A stretch of DNA of 52,285 bases from Lactobacillus acetotolerans DSM 20749 = JCM 3825 (lineage in GTDB: Bacteria; Bacillota; Bacilli; Lactobacillales; Lactobacillaceae), in contig NZ_AYZC01000006.1 in assembly GCF_001436775.1 (NCBI RefSeq), forward strand, positions 1 to 52,285. Direction: 5' to 3'. Position numbers and translations under genes: made by a program. Shown here piece after piece: positions 8,750 to 17,174 of the stretch. Below the pieces are notes generated by a model. That model was not told the origin of the DNA. It saw only the letters and a program-made list of their open reading frames with translations, and searched no databases. Numbering within the stretch: position 1 is the first letter of the stretch; every line of letters begins with the position of its first letter.

Positions 8750-8785
8750 AATTGCCTCTTCTTTTCACGAAGAGGCGATTTTTTA
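8750..8785 (+). terminator. terminator of the nucleoside importer operon
   Basis: AATTGCCTCTTC pairs with GAAGAGGCGATT over 12 positions with one G-U pair and is followed by TTTTTT. Confidence 0.85.
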
Positions 8786-8870
8786 TCTAAAAAAGTTACA
8801 CACATATCAACATATTTATCCACAACATATTGATAATATTTAAAATTATTTTCTATATCTTGTATTACGG

Positions 8871-9698
8871 CTAAATCGTATCCAATGATTGTTTCTCAGT
8901 TGGTTGTGGGAAGTCCGCATTAATCAACCGCAATTCATCTTCTGTCAATTTAATGTCCTGTGCCGCGATATTGTCCTTCATATGGCTAACCTTACCTGCT
9001 TTAGAAAGAACCAAAATACGGCCGCTTCTCATTGCCCATGCAAGCATTATTTGGTGAACTGTAGCATCATGATCACGAGCAACCACCTTTAAATTCTGGG
9101 TAACTCGAATAGAATCACCATTGCCAGAATTAAATGGAGAATAACCAATAAAACGGACACCGTGTTTTTGTTGCCATGGAAAAAGATCATACTCGACACC
9201 ACGGTGATCTAGGTTATACAAATCCTCATTGACAAAACATTCTTTGCCGCCCGGCACCGTAAACAATTCTTTCATATCCGGTGTGTCAAAGTTAGAAACA
9301 CCCCATTTACGAATCAGGCCTTCTTTTTGCAAAGCTTGCAAGCCTCTAACCGTATCTGATAAACGGTGATTACCACGCCAGTGCAATAAGTATAGATCTA
9401 GATAATCAATTCCTAACCTTTTAAGGCTGGCTTCTAGGCTCTTACGCTCAAGTTCTGGTGTTGCATGATAAGGATAAAATTTTGAAATTAAGTATATCTT
9501 ACTTCGATCATAACCCTTCATGGCTTCGCCAACGAGCTTCTCACTCTTACCTTCACCATACATTTCTGCGGTATCAATCACGTTAATCCCGTTATCTAAG
9601 CCATAGTGAAGTGCCGCGATCTCATCATTTTTTTTCTTAGGATCTTCACCAATATTCCAAGTTCCAATCCCGAGTCCAGTTAATTTAGCAAAACTCAT
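8871..9698 (-). CDS. aldo/keto reductase
   Basis: The 275-residue cytoplasmic oxidoreductase has a TIM-barrel aldo/keto reductase fold and reduces carbonyls with NAD(P)H. The catalytic tetrad is visible: Asp and Tyr in DTAEMYGEGKSEK, Lys in YLISKFYP and His in LYLLHWRG. The later KWGVSNF and QIMLAWAM segments fit the family. TAGGAG lies 12 bases before the ATG. The gene stands alone and is divergent from nagB. The physiological substrate is not readable from the sequence. Confidence 0.88.
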   Translation of the reverse strand: MSFAKLTGLGIGTWNIGEDPKKKNDEIAALHYGLDNGINVIDTAEMYGEGKSEKLVGEAMKGYDRSKIYLISKFYPYHATPELERKSLEASLKRLGIDYLDLYLLHWRGNHRLSDTVRGLQALQKEGLIRKWGVSNFDTPDMKELFTVPGGKECFVNEDLYNLDHRGVEYDLFPWQQKHGVRFIGYSPFNSGNGDSIRVTQNLKVVARDHDATVHQIMLAWAMRSGRILVLSKAGKVSHMKDNIAAQDIKLTEDELRLINADFPQPTEKQSLDTI

Positions 9699-9760
9699 AT
9701 CTATTTCACACTCCTACCTAAATTTTAGCGCATAAATACAATAATTTCTTTTTTTATTAG

Positions 9761-9790
9761 TTGACAAATTGGAATATACCAATTTATAAT
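9761..9790 (+). promoter_or_regulatory. nagB promoter with GntR/NagR-type operator in the spacer
   Basis: TTGACA (9761-9766) and TATAAT (9785-9790) are both consensus. The 18-base spacer AATTGGAATATACCAATT (9767-9784) is an inverted repeat with AATTGG/CCAATT arms. This matches the style of operators bound by HutC-type GntR regulators such as NagR/YvoA, which respond to amino-sugar phosphates. Binding here would block RNA polymerase. The sites are seen; the regulator is inferred and is not encoded in this window. Confidence 0.75.
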
Positions 9791-9825
9791 ATGCTTAACA
9801 AGTAAATGAGGAGGAGTCATTCATT

Positions 9826-10551
9826 ATGAAAATCATTGTTAAAGAAAACGATATCGAAGGCGGCGCAGCTGCATTCAAAATTTTTGAAAAAGGCATCAAG
9901 AATGGTGCTAAAGTTTTAGGTTTAGCTACCGGTTCAACCCCTGTTACACTTTACCAAAACTGGGTAAAGAGTGACCTTAATTGCGATAATCTTACTAGTA
10001 TCAACCTTGATGAATATGTAGGTTTAAAACCAGATAATCCTCAAAGTTACCACTACTTTATGCAAAAGCACTTGTTTGACAAGAAGCCATTCAAGAAGTC
10101 ATATGTTCCCGATGGTCTTGAAGCTGCCAAAGATCCACAAGCAGCAGCTGATCACTATAACCAAATTATCAAAGACAACCCAATCGATATCCAACTTTTA
10201 GGTATCGGAAGAAATGGTCATATTGCCTTTAACGAACCTGGTTCATCATTTGACACTGTTACCCGTGAAGTTAAGTTAACTGACAACACCATTAAGGCTA
10301 ACTCACGTTTCTTCGACAACATTGATGAAGTTCCAAAATCAGCAATTTGTATGGGAATTGCCAACATTATGTCAGCAAAGAAGGTTGTTTTGATGGCATT
10401 CGGCAAGAACAAAGCTCATGCTATTAAAGAAATGATCGAAGGTCCAGTTACTGAACAAGTACCTGCTTCAATCCTACAAAAGCATTTAGATGTAGTTGTA
10501 ATCATTGATAAGGCTGCCGCATCAGAATTAGACGACAAATATAAGAAATAA
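9826..10551 (+). CDS. nagB: glucosamine-6-phosphate deaminase
   Basis: The 241-residue enzyme converts glucosamine-6-phosphate to fructose-6-phosphate and ammonia, feeding amino sugars into glycolysis. LGLATGSTP near the N-terminus, the NLDEYVGL active-site motif and [16 protein letters not shown] are diagnostic. It is the short allosterically simple form usual in Firmicutes, compared with about 266 residues in E. coli. GAGGAGGAG lies 9 bases before the ATG. The gene is monocistronic with its own operator-containing promoter and a strong terminator. Confidence 0.95.
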   Translation: MKIIVKENDIEGGAAAFKIFEKGIKNGAKVLGLATGSTPVTLYQNWVKSDLNCDNLTSINLDEYVGLKPDNPQSYHYFMQKHLFDKKPFKKSYVPDGLEAAKDPQAAADHYNQIIKDNPIDIQLLGIGRNGHIAFNEPGSSFDTVTREVKLTDNTIKANSRFFDNIDEVPKSAICMGIANIMSAKKVVLMAFGKNKAHAIKEMIEGPVTEQVPASILQKHLDVVVIIDKAAASELDDKYKK

Positions 10552-10580
10552 AATAAACTTAAGACAGATTAATGAATCCA

Positions 10581-10617
10581 AAAAACTGAGGTGAACCACG
10601 TATTCACCTCAGTTTTA
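10581..10617. terminator. bidirectional terminator between nagB and the SLAP gene
   Basis: A perfect stem of about 14 bp (AAAACTGAGGTGAA with its complement) with a 7-base loop is flanked by T tracts on both strands, serving two convergent genes. Confidence 0.85.
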
Positions 10618-10651
10618 TTTTTGCCTTAAATTAAAATTATTTACTTACATA

Positions 10652-12748
10652 TTATTTTTTAGAAGCTGAATAAAGCTTCTTGCTACGAACACTAGGCTTT
10701 ACATCAGCGGCTCTCACAGCATAACCATCGGTATCAGCAAATATGCTCCTCAAAGTTTCTGCAAAATAATACCTACCATTCACTTTAACTATCTTGGGAT
10801 CACCTATAGACATAACCTGACCCTTCTTAAATTTAGAGTCTGGGTGCAGGTTGATTTCTCCATACGGATCTTCAAGGTAATCATATGTGTTAACTTTAGC
10901 AGTTACATCCATAGCCCTTGAATTCTTAGTGAAGCTCTTAGAAATTCGATCAAGTTCTGCTTTATATTTCTTATATCTTGGACTCTTTGCAAAGTTATCT
11001 CGTTTAACGTTTTGAGCCGGAACGTAGTAAACCTTTTTCTCGGCAACTAAGAAATAATACTTACCTTTTATCTTTACTACCGGGTTTACATAGTATCCGA
11101 TATTATCGCCCTTCTTCAAAGTTGTCTTAGACGGGGCAAGTTTAACTTTATTAACATTCATATAAATATTAGGATTTTGCTTGGTGACATCTCTGTATAC
11201 TTTAGTATTACGTTTTGCCACTAAAACGGTCTTACTTTGATCGTAATTAATCAGCTTATTGTATTTACGTAAAGTTGCATCCTTCTTTAGGTCTTCCGGA
11301 TATAAAGAACTCTCGTTGTCGGTTTTTGACTTTTTTCTAGCTGGCTCAGGAGCCTGCGTTGCATAATCTGCAATATTTAAAGTGTGTTGAACATTGTCAT
11401 CATCAAAACTAATTAGCTTAGTATTATGGTTGACGAAGGTTGCCCAATCACCGGTGGCAGCACTGACTAGCTCTTCAATTTTGGTAGCTTCCCGATTAGT
11501 TATCTTATTTAAATAAGTTACCTGAACCTTAGCTCCATTTAATGATTTTGCGGCTTTATCCAAAAGCCAAGCGGCCTGCTTAACCTCTGCAATACTTGCT
11601 TTACTTGAGGCATTAGTCTGCTTAGCGGCATCCAAGGCCTGATCGTAACTCACCCTTAAATACGATTCAGAAAGTTTATAAGGATCGCCTGCTTTAACCG
11701 TTTGTTCATCATTAATTAAAGACTGCAATTCTTTTTTATCATCTGAACTAGCGGTAATAGCACCTGCTTCAGCTTCTTTTTCAGTATTTACCGGTTTTAA
11801 TTTTACATCGTTATCAACGTCAACATCAGAGGCTTTAACAAAACCTTCACCGATATATTCATCTTTTTTAATAGAATTAACGTAACTCTTCACGTTCGGC
11901 AGATGGTAGAATAATTCAGATTTTTGCTCATCCGGTAACCAAATATAGAGCAGCTCATCGGCAGTGGCCTCTGCACCCTTTGTGGTGGTCCTATAAGGAT
12001 GATCCTTCTTTGTGCCGTTAATAGTATAAACATCGGCATCCTTATTAAAAATCAGTTGCGCCTTTGTTGGAGACTTAAAATCAGTGACTTCAAGATTTTG
12101 TCTGGGTGTGACATTATACTCATAATCGGCTTCACCGCCATAAATATATTCGTCTTTGCCAGCAATTTTATAATAAAACTGCGTGTCGATATCTTCTTCT
12201 TCGACCGATACAAGCTTATCAACCGCAACTTTTTGCCCTTTTTTGACAACATCATCATTTTCATTCATATCAGAATCATAGGTATGAGAGTCATTCTTAC
12301 CGGTAACATAAGTCGTTCCCCGATAATACATTGTTTCACCATCAATCGAGCCAATATTATCTGCTCTAATATAAGCATTCTTACCCACGCGATAGTAATC
12401 ATGACCATTAATGTTCTTATACGGCAACCAATAGTAGGTGTTCCCACTTTGGGGAGTATATTTAGCAAAATAATGCTTCTTCAATTCGGTTGTTTGCTCC
12501 GGATTACCCATGTACTTAACCTTTTTGCCTTTGGCAACAAAGGTATTTCTCTTGCTTCCTTTGTAAGTTTTCAGCCGCTTGCCATTCTTACCATAAAAAT
12601 AAGAATTGTAATTCAAGGTAAGCATCCCTTTAGAGGAAGTTTTTGCAGCCTGAACAGTTGCATTAGAGCTTCCCATAAAAGCCACTGTCGGAATAATTAG
12701 TAACAGCATAGCAATCATGGTTATAACTGTTTTTTTACTTGATTTCAT
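10652..12748 (-). CDS. secreted surface protein with SLAP (S-layer type) domains
   Basis: The 698-residue protein has a signal peptide (MKSSKKTVITMIAMLLLIIP..., cleavage likely after ATVQA near residue 35). It then carries repeated SLAP-type modules, recognisable by an LTLNYNSYFYGKNGKRL-like start and a hydrophobic GKYYFL/GHDYYRV core before a YIRADN/YVPAQNV-like end. Roughly three modules lie in the first 300 residues and two in the last 190. Between them is a charged, Ala/Lys-rich helical region (about 320-420) that may form a coiled coil. SLAP modules attach S-layer proteins non-covalently to the cell wall. GAGGTG lies 7 bases before the ATG at 12748; an in-frame TTG at 12763 precedes that site. 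It is probably an S-layer-associated protein rather than the main S-layer subunit. Confidence 0.8.
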   Translation of the reverse strand: MKSSKKTVITMIAMLLLIIPTVAFMGSSNATVQAAKTSSKGMLTLNYNSYFYGKNGKRLKTYKGSKRNTFVAKGKKVKYMGNPEQTTELKKHYFAKYTPQSGNTYYWLPYKNINGHDYYRVGKNAYIRADNIGSIDGETMYYRGTTYVTGKNDSHTYDSDMNENDDVVKKGQKVAVDKLVSVEEEDIDTQFYYKIAGKDEYIYGGEADYEYNVTPRQNLEVTDFKSPTKAQLIFNKDADVYTINGTKKDHPYRTTTKGAEATADELLYIWLPDEQKSELFYHLPNVKSYVNSIKKDEYIGEGFVKASDVDVDNDVKLKPVNTEKEAEAGAITASSDDKKELQSLINDEQTVKAGDPYKLSESYLRVSYDQALDAAKQTNASSKASIAEVKQAAWLLDKAAKSLNGAKVQVTYLNKITNREATKIEELVSAATGDWATFVNHNTKLISFDDDNVQHTLNIADYATQAPEPARKKSKTDNESSLYPEDLKKDATLRKYNKLINYDQSKTVLVAKRNTKVYRDVTKQNPNIYMNVNKVKLAPSKTTLKKGDNIGYYVNPVVKIKGKYYFLVAEKKVYYVPAQNVKRDNFAKSPRYKKYKAELDRISKSFTKNSRAMDVTAKVNTYDYLEDPYGEINLHPDSKFKKGQVMSIGDPKIVKVNGRYYFAETLRSIFADTDGYAVRAADVKPSVRSKKLYSASKK

Positions 12749-12994
12749 CCTTCTACACCTCAAAAAATAAAACTATATACTTATACCACTATTTTACTAC
12801 AAGCACTAACGTTGTCTAATCGTTAAAATACGATAAAAAAGCAATTCTTTGTTTCTAATCATATTTAAAAAGCTACCTGTATCATACAAATTGCCTTGAC
12901 TTTTACCGAAAAAGCTTAACTAAACTTCCTCTTGTTAGCCCCCACATATCGTATTAAACTAGTTAGGTATCTATATCTTGTATTTAGAAAGAAC

Positions 12995-13642
12995 GTGATC
13001 CAAGTTATTGTTTTAAGTGGCCCAATTGGAGCCGGTAAATCCAGTTTAACCAGTATTTTAGCTGAACATTTAGGTACTCAGGCTTTTTATGAAGGGGTCG
13101 ATAATAACCCTGTTCTTCCTTTGTATTATAAAGATATGAAACGCTACACTTTTTTACTTAACATTTACTTGCTTAACCACCGGTTAGCACAAATCGATCA
13201 AGCAATTAAAGAGAAAAACAGTGTTTCAGACCGTTCAATTTACGAAGACGCATTATTTTTCAAAATGAACGTTGATAGTAAGGTTGCTGACCCAACAGAA
13301 TTTAAAATCTATGACGACTTACTCGAGAATATGATGGAAGACACTCCTGGTAATCCCAGTAAAAAGCCAGATTTATTGATTTATATCCATGTATCACTTG
13401 ATACGATGCTTAAGCGCATAAAAAAGCGTGGACGTTCATTTGAACAAATTTCTAATGATCCAAGCCTGAAAGATTATTATGCTAGGCTTCTTCGCTATTA
13501 CGAACCATGGTATAGAAACTATGATGCATCACCAAAAATGAAGATCAACGGTGACTCATTAGACTTTATGATCAATGAAGATGCTAAAAAAGAAGTTTTA
13601 AGTGAAATTGATAATAAGTTACGCGCTATAGGTAACTTATAG
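12995..13642 (+). CDS. dak: deoxyadenosine kinase subunit (deoxynucleoside kinase, first of tandem pair)
   Basis: The 215-residue P-loop kinase phosphorylates deoxyadenosine (and probably deoxycytidine) for dNTP salvage. GPIGAGKSS is the phosphate-binding loop, [11 protein letters not shown] the catalytic DRS-type motif and [10 protein letters not shown] the LID arginines. The frame is open from an ATG at 12932, but homology and comparison with the next gene begin at VIVLSGPIG, so I choose the GTG at 12995 (MIQVIVLSG). AGAAAG upstream is a weak ribosome site. In L. acidophilus the two tandem gene products form a heterodimer of deoxyadenosine and deoxyguanosine kinase, and the arrangement here is the same. 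Assigning this copy as dAK rests on order and on likeness to that system. Confidence 0.85.
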   Translation: MIQVIVLSGPIGAGKSSLTSILAEHLGTQAFYEGVDNNPVLPLYYKDMKRYTFLLNIYLLNHRLAQIDQAIKEKNSVSDRSIYEDALFFKMNVDSKVADPTEFKIYDDLLENMMEDTPGNPSKKPDLLIYIHVSLDTMLKRIKKRGRSFEQISNDPSLKDYYARLLRYYEPWYRNYDASPKMKINGDSLDFMINEDAKKEVLSEIDNKLRAIGNL

Positions 13643-13665
13643 AGTAACGAAAAAGAAGGAACGTG

Positions 13666-14352
13666 ATGACAGTTATTGTTTTAAGCGGGCCAATTGGAGC
13701 CGGTAAATCCAGTTTAACAGGTATTTTAGCAGACTATTTAGGAACTAAGCCGTTCTACGAAAGTGTCGATGACAACCCCGTCTTGCCACTTTTCTACGCT
13801 GATCCGAAAAAGTATGCTTTCTTATTGCAAGTATATTTCTTAAATACGCGTTTCCACAGTATCAAAGACGCGTTGACAGAAGACAATAATGTTTTAGATC
13901 GTTCTATTTATGAGGATGCTCTCTTCTTCCAAATGAACGCAGACATTGGACGGGCAACTTCAGAAGAAGTCGATACTTATTACGAGCTACTGCACAATAT
14001 GATGCGTGAGCTCGATAATATGCCCAAGAAAAGACCTGATCTGCTTGTACACATCAAAGTTTCTTATAATACGATGATTAAACGTATCCAAAAGCGTGGT
14101 CGTCCTTATGAGCAACTTAGTTACGATGCAACTTTAGAAGATTACTACAAACGACTGCTTCGTTATTACAAGCCATGGTATAAAAAGTATAATTATTCGC
14201 CAAAAATGGTAATTGATGGTGATAAGTTAGACTTCATGACTAGTGAGAAAGATCGGCAAATTGTTCTCGACCAAATAGTTGCCAAATTAAAAGAAATGGG
14301 TAAGTTACCAAAAGATTGGGATAAACCTACTGATGTTAAAATTAAAGCATAA
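13666..14352 (+). CDS. dgk: deoxyguanosine kinase subunit (second of tandem pair)
   Basis: The 228-residue paralog of the preceding kinase starts [16 protein letters not shown] and includes [14 protein letters not shown] and KRGRPYEQL. It begins 23 bases after the first kinase stops, behind AAGGA, which is 5 bases from the ATG at 13666; a GTG one codon earlier is too close to that site. The C-terminal extension KDWDKPTDVKIKA is longer than in the first copy. It matches the L. acidophilus dGK subunit pattern and should form the heterodimer with the upstream product. Together with the nucleoside importer and purine permeases this points to heavy dependence on salvage. Confidence 0.87.
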   Translation: MTVIVLSGPIGAGKSSLTGILADYLGTKPFYESVDDNPVLPLFYADPKKYAFLLQVYFLNTRFHSIKDALTEDNNVLDRSIYEDALFFQMNADIGRATSEEVDTYYELLHNMMRELDNMPKKRPDLLVHIKVSYNTMIKRIQKRGRPYEQLSYDATLEDYYKRLLRYYKPWYKKYNYSPKMVIDGDKLDFMTSEKDRQIVLDQIVAKLKEMGKLPKDWDKPTDVKIKA

Positions 14353-14355
14353 AGA

Positions 14356-14390
14356 AAAACTGAGCAGTTACTAAAACTGCCCAGTTTTTT
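14356..14390 (+). terminator. terminator of the kinase pair
   Basis: AAAACTGAGCAGTT pairs with AAACTGCCCAGTTTT around a short loop, with one internal mismatch, then a run of T. Confidence 0.8.
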
Positions 14391-14399
14391 ATATCAATT

Positions 14400-14429
14400 T
14401 TTCTGCATATATAAATTCTGCATATATAA
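14400..14429. repeat. two tandem copies of a 15-bp unit
   Basis: TTCTGCATATATAAA occurs twice head to tail (14400-14414 and 14415-14429). It lies in the non-coding stretch between the kinase terminator and the next hairpin. Confidence 0.8.
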
Positions 14430-14442
14430 ATAAGGTAAACAA

Positions 14443-14474
14443 AAAGTAGCTCACCAAATTTGATGAGCTACTTT
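14443..14474. terminator. hairpin, probable minus-strand terminator
   Basis: A perfect 11-bp stem (AAAGTAGCTCA with TGAGCTACTTT) is followed on the minus strand by TTTTTGTTT. It could end transcripts from the HAD phosphatase gene, although 235 bases downstream of its stop. Confidence 0.6.
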
Positions 14475-14497
14475 ATAATGAAATTAAGCAAAAAATA

Positions 14498-14550
14498 TTA
14501 TCTGGTAAGCCATTAATTGTATTGCAATTAAAAAATTACAATCCAGATAA
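14498..14550. repeat. nested inverted repeat in non-coding DNA
   Basis: TTATCTGG (14498-14505) pairs with CCAGATAA (14543-14550), and inside it ATTGTA pairs with TACAAT, with a 10-base bulge on one side. The rest of 14475-14710 is AT-rich and shows no gene. Role unknown; it could be part of an untranslated RNA or a small mobile remnant. Confidence 0.5.
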
Positions 14551-14710
14551 CACTTATATTATAAAACACTAAAGTATCAAATGTACTTTTTTCAAAGACA
14601 TTTTCTATTCTATGTAAATCAGATAATTACATAATCCCAATTCTGTAATATCAAAAATGACAATTTTTAATTTCTGTAAGAACATTTATACGCATTTAAT
14701 ATAATTATCC

Positions 14711-15499
14711 TCACATTTTTTCAAGTGCATCCGCAATGCCATCGTGATTATTATCCGCCGTGACAGTCCCAATTTTCTTCTTTAAATCCTCAGGAGCATT
14801 ACCCATTAAAGCAGGATGTCCAACCACATCTAACATTGCTTCATCATTATAATTATCGCCAAAGCCCCAACAATCTTGAAGCTTTACGTTAAATTCTTTA
14901 GCCAGCGTTTCAACGCCTTTACCCTTTGAAACACCTTGAACCATAATTTCAAGCAAATGTGGCGCCGATTTAACTAAATAAAGGTTAGGATATTTAGGAG
15001 TCAAATCTGCCTTCATCTGATCTAATACTTTGGGCTTGCCCATAAGCAAAACTTTGTGTACACCTTTTAATTTTTTAATTTGGTCAATTGATACAGGTAT
15101 TGCCTTAACCGCAACTATTTTTTCTTCATCTTCAACTAATGAACTCTTATTTTTAGAGCAATACCAGTTATAGCCGCTGTAAACATTCCAAGCACTGCCA
15201 CTATTCTTATCTTCAGCATATTGGCAAATTTCAGCGGCAGTTTTTGCAGTCATGAATTGAGAATTAAGCGGCTTGCCCATTTCATCCAACACTAGGGCAC
15301 CATTATAAGCAATCATCGGACAGCCATTGGTAATCTGACCCGCAGCAGTCATAATAGCTTTTGGCATCCGTGCCGATACAGGAACAAATACGTTCCCCTT
15401 GATGATCTGTCTGCGAATGGCATCCCGCGTCTTAGGTGTGACCTTTAAATCCGTATTAATTAAAGTCCCATCAATATCTGAAAAAATCAGTTTCGCCAT
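14711..15499 (-). CDS. Cof-type HAD-IIB sugar-phosphate/flavin phosphatase
   Basis: The 262-residue hydrolase of the haloacid dehalogenase superfamily has the nucleophile motif DIDGTLINTD at the N-terminus. A large C2-type cap follows in the middle (about residues 85-185), then GFGDNYNDEAML, the acidic Mg2+-binding motif. AAGGAG precedes the ATG by 6 bases. Cof proteins dephosphorylate sugar phosphates, FMN or thiamine pyrimidine phosphates; the substrate here cannot be read. It stands alone on the minus strand, divergent from the purine permeases. Confidence 0.88.
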   Translation of the reverse strand: MAKLIFSDIDGTLINTDLKVTPKTRDAIRRQIIKGNVFVPVSARMPKAIMTAAGQITNGCPMIAYNGALVLDEMGKPLNSQFMTAKTAAEICQYAEDKNSGSAWNVYSGYNWYCSKNKSSLVEDEEKIVAVKAIPVSIDQIKKLKGVHKVLLMGKPKVLDQMKADLTPKYPNLYLVKSAPHLLEIMVQGVSKGKGVETLAKEFNVKLQDCWGFGDNYNDEAMLDVVGHPALMGNAPEDLKKKIGTVTADNNHDGIADALEKM

Positions 15500-15633
15500 A
15501 TTTTCTCCTTAATAAATCGTAGAGTTTTCTTATAATTTATTTTAGCGGTTACATCTTTATTAGGTCAACTTCCTTTTAGATTGGGTTATTAAAAACAGAG
15601 ATTATTAATTCCTGTTTATACATATAATTCGTA

Positions 15634-15662
15634 TTTACAAAATATTTAATCAATGATAAAGT
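15634..15662 (+). promoter_or_regulatory. promoter of the first purine permease gene
   Basis: TTTACA and TAAAGT are 17 bases apart and about 55 bases upstream of the translation start. Confidence 0.4.
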
Positions 15663-15684
15663 ATATAAGCTGATTGACTGATAT

Positions 15685-15700
15685 AAAACACGAACATTTG
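15685..15700 (+). promoter_or_regulatory. PurBox-like element
   Basis: AAAACACGAACATTTG closely matches the PurBox recognised by the purine regulator PurR in Firmicutes (core CGAAC). It lies between the promoter and the ribosome site GGAGGAG of the first NCS2 permease. A weaker reverse element, AATTCGTATTT (15627-15637), overlaps the -35 region. A role in purine control is inference. Confidence 0.5.
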
Positions 15701-15716
15701 CTCATGGAGGAGAAAA

Positions 15717-17024
15717 ATGAATTTTATAAAGAGTTACTTTCGACTCGATAAGTATAAAACCAGCGTTAAGGTGGAATTTCTTGCTGGCCTAACTACTTTT
15801 ATCAGTATGTCATATATCTTGTTTGTTAACCCTAGTGTATTAGGTGCCAGCGGCATGAACAAAGGTGCCGTCTTCACCGCTACCGCTTTAGCCAGTGCGC
15901 TTGGAACTGCAATCATGGGGATTGTTGCCAACTACCCGATCGCTGAAGCACCAGCTCTGGGAATCAACGCTTTCTTTGCTTACACAGTTTGTATTGGAAT
16001 GCATGTTTCATGGGAAACAGCCTTAGCTGCCGTTTTCGTTGCTTCAATTATCTTCATCCTAATTACCATGTTTAAGTTGAGAGAAAAGATTATTGATGCA
16101 ATTCCGGCAGATTTAAAGTTTGCTATTTCTTCTGGGATTGGTTTGTTTATTGCTTTCTTAGGATTGCAAGATAGTGGCTTGATTGTCGCTAACAAATCTA
16201 CCTTAGTTGGTTTAGGTTCATTACACAGTCCATTAGTTTGGATTTCTATTTTTGGATTGTTGGTTACTATTATCCTAATGATTTTGAACGTTCCTGGCGC
16301 TATTTTCATTGGAATGATTTTATCTGCTATCTTTGGTATTTGTACTGGTCAAATTGCCTTACCACATAAAGTGATTTCAATGGCTCCAAGTATAGCCCCA
16401 ACCTTTGGTCAAGCAATTTTCCACGTTAAAGATATTAATACGTTACAAATGTGGGTCGTTGTTTTAACCTTCTTGCTTGTTACTTTCTTTGATACTGCTG
16501 GTACCTTAATTGGTTTAGCTCAACAAGCTGGCTTCATGAAGAATAATAAAATGCCACGTGTTGGTAAAGCTTTAGCATCAGATTCAACGGCCATGATGGT
16601 TGGTTCTGTTCTTGGTACTTCTCCAGTTGGTGCATTCGTTGAATCAAGTGCTGGTATTGCTGTTGGTGGCCGTACCGGTTTAACCGCTGTCTTTGTTGCA
16701 ATCTTCTTCTTGATTTCAATGATTTTCAGCCCGCTCCTAAGTGTATTCACTACCCAAGTTACCGCTCCAGCTCTAATTTTGGTCGGCGTATTAATGGCGC
16801 AAAATACCGCACATATCCATTGGAACAAGTTAGAGATCGCAGTTCCTTCATTCTTAATACTTATAGGAATGCCACTAACCTATTCCATTTCTGATGGTTT
16901 AGCCTTAGGACTCATTACTTATCCTATCTGTATGGTTGCTGCTAAACGCGGCAAAGAAGTTACTCCAATGATGTGGATACTATTTGTGATCTTCCTGATC
17001 TTCTTATGGGTATTGAATTTTTAA
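15717..17024 (+). CDS. NCS2 family purine permease (copy 1)
   Basis: The 435-residue membrane protein of the AzgA/PbuG branch of nucleobase transporters probably imports hypoxanthine, guanine or adenine with protons. About 12-14 membrane segments are visible. Diagnostic stretches are GLTTFISMSYILFVNPS near residue 25, TFFDTAGTLIGLA and SVLGTSPVGAFVESSAGIA with its conserved ESSAGI. GGAGGAG lies 6 bases before the ATG. A PurBox-like site upstream ties it to purine control. A paralog follows after a terminator, so the two have separate promoters. Confidence 0.9.
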   Translation: MNFIKSYFRLDKYKTSVKVEFLAGLTTFISMSYILFVNPSVLGASGMNKGAVFTATALASALGTAIMGIVANYPIAEAPALGINAFFAYTVCIGMHVSWETALAAVFVASIIFILITMFKLREKIIDAIPADLKFAISSGIGLFIAFLGLQDSGLIVANKSTLVGLGSLHSPLVWISIFGLLVTIILMILNVPGAIFIGMILSAIFGICTGQIALPHKVISMAPSIAPTFGQAIFHVKDINTLQMWVVVLTFLLVTFFDTAGTLIGLAQQAGFMKNNKMPRVGKALASDSTAMMVGSVLGTSPVGAFVESSAGIAVGGRTGLTAVFVAIFFLISMIFSPLLSVFTTQVTAPALILVGVLMAQNTAHIHWNKLEIAVPSFLILIGMPLTYSISDGLALGLITYPICMVAAKRGKEVTPMMWILFVIFLIFLWVLNF

Positions 17025-17039
17025 ATAATAAATAAACTT

Positions 17040-17069
17040 AGCAGTTCATTATATAATGAGCTGCTTTTA
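17040..17069 (+). terminator. terminator after the first purine permease
   Basis: The near-perfect palindrome AGCAG-TTCATTATATAATGAG-CTGCT is followed by TTTTAT. Confidence 0.75.
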
Positions 17070-17174
17070 TATTACCCAGGAAATACGATCAAGACTGTCA
17101 GATAGTATCCCACCGCTATCTCGTTGTGCTACACTATTTATAATAGTTTTTTTAAAGTTTAATCAGGAGGAAAA

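Noticed and set aside
11999-12700. 233-codon open frame on the plus strand
   Set aside because: It is antisense to the SLAP protein gene, Ile/Phe-rich, and has no ribosome site or known motif.
15500-15716. possible guanine riboswitch before the purine permease
   Set aside because: The conserved purine-aptamer loops and P1 stem could not be found; a PurBox-like site explains regulation better.
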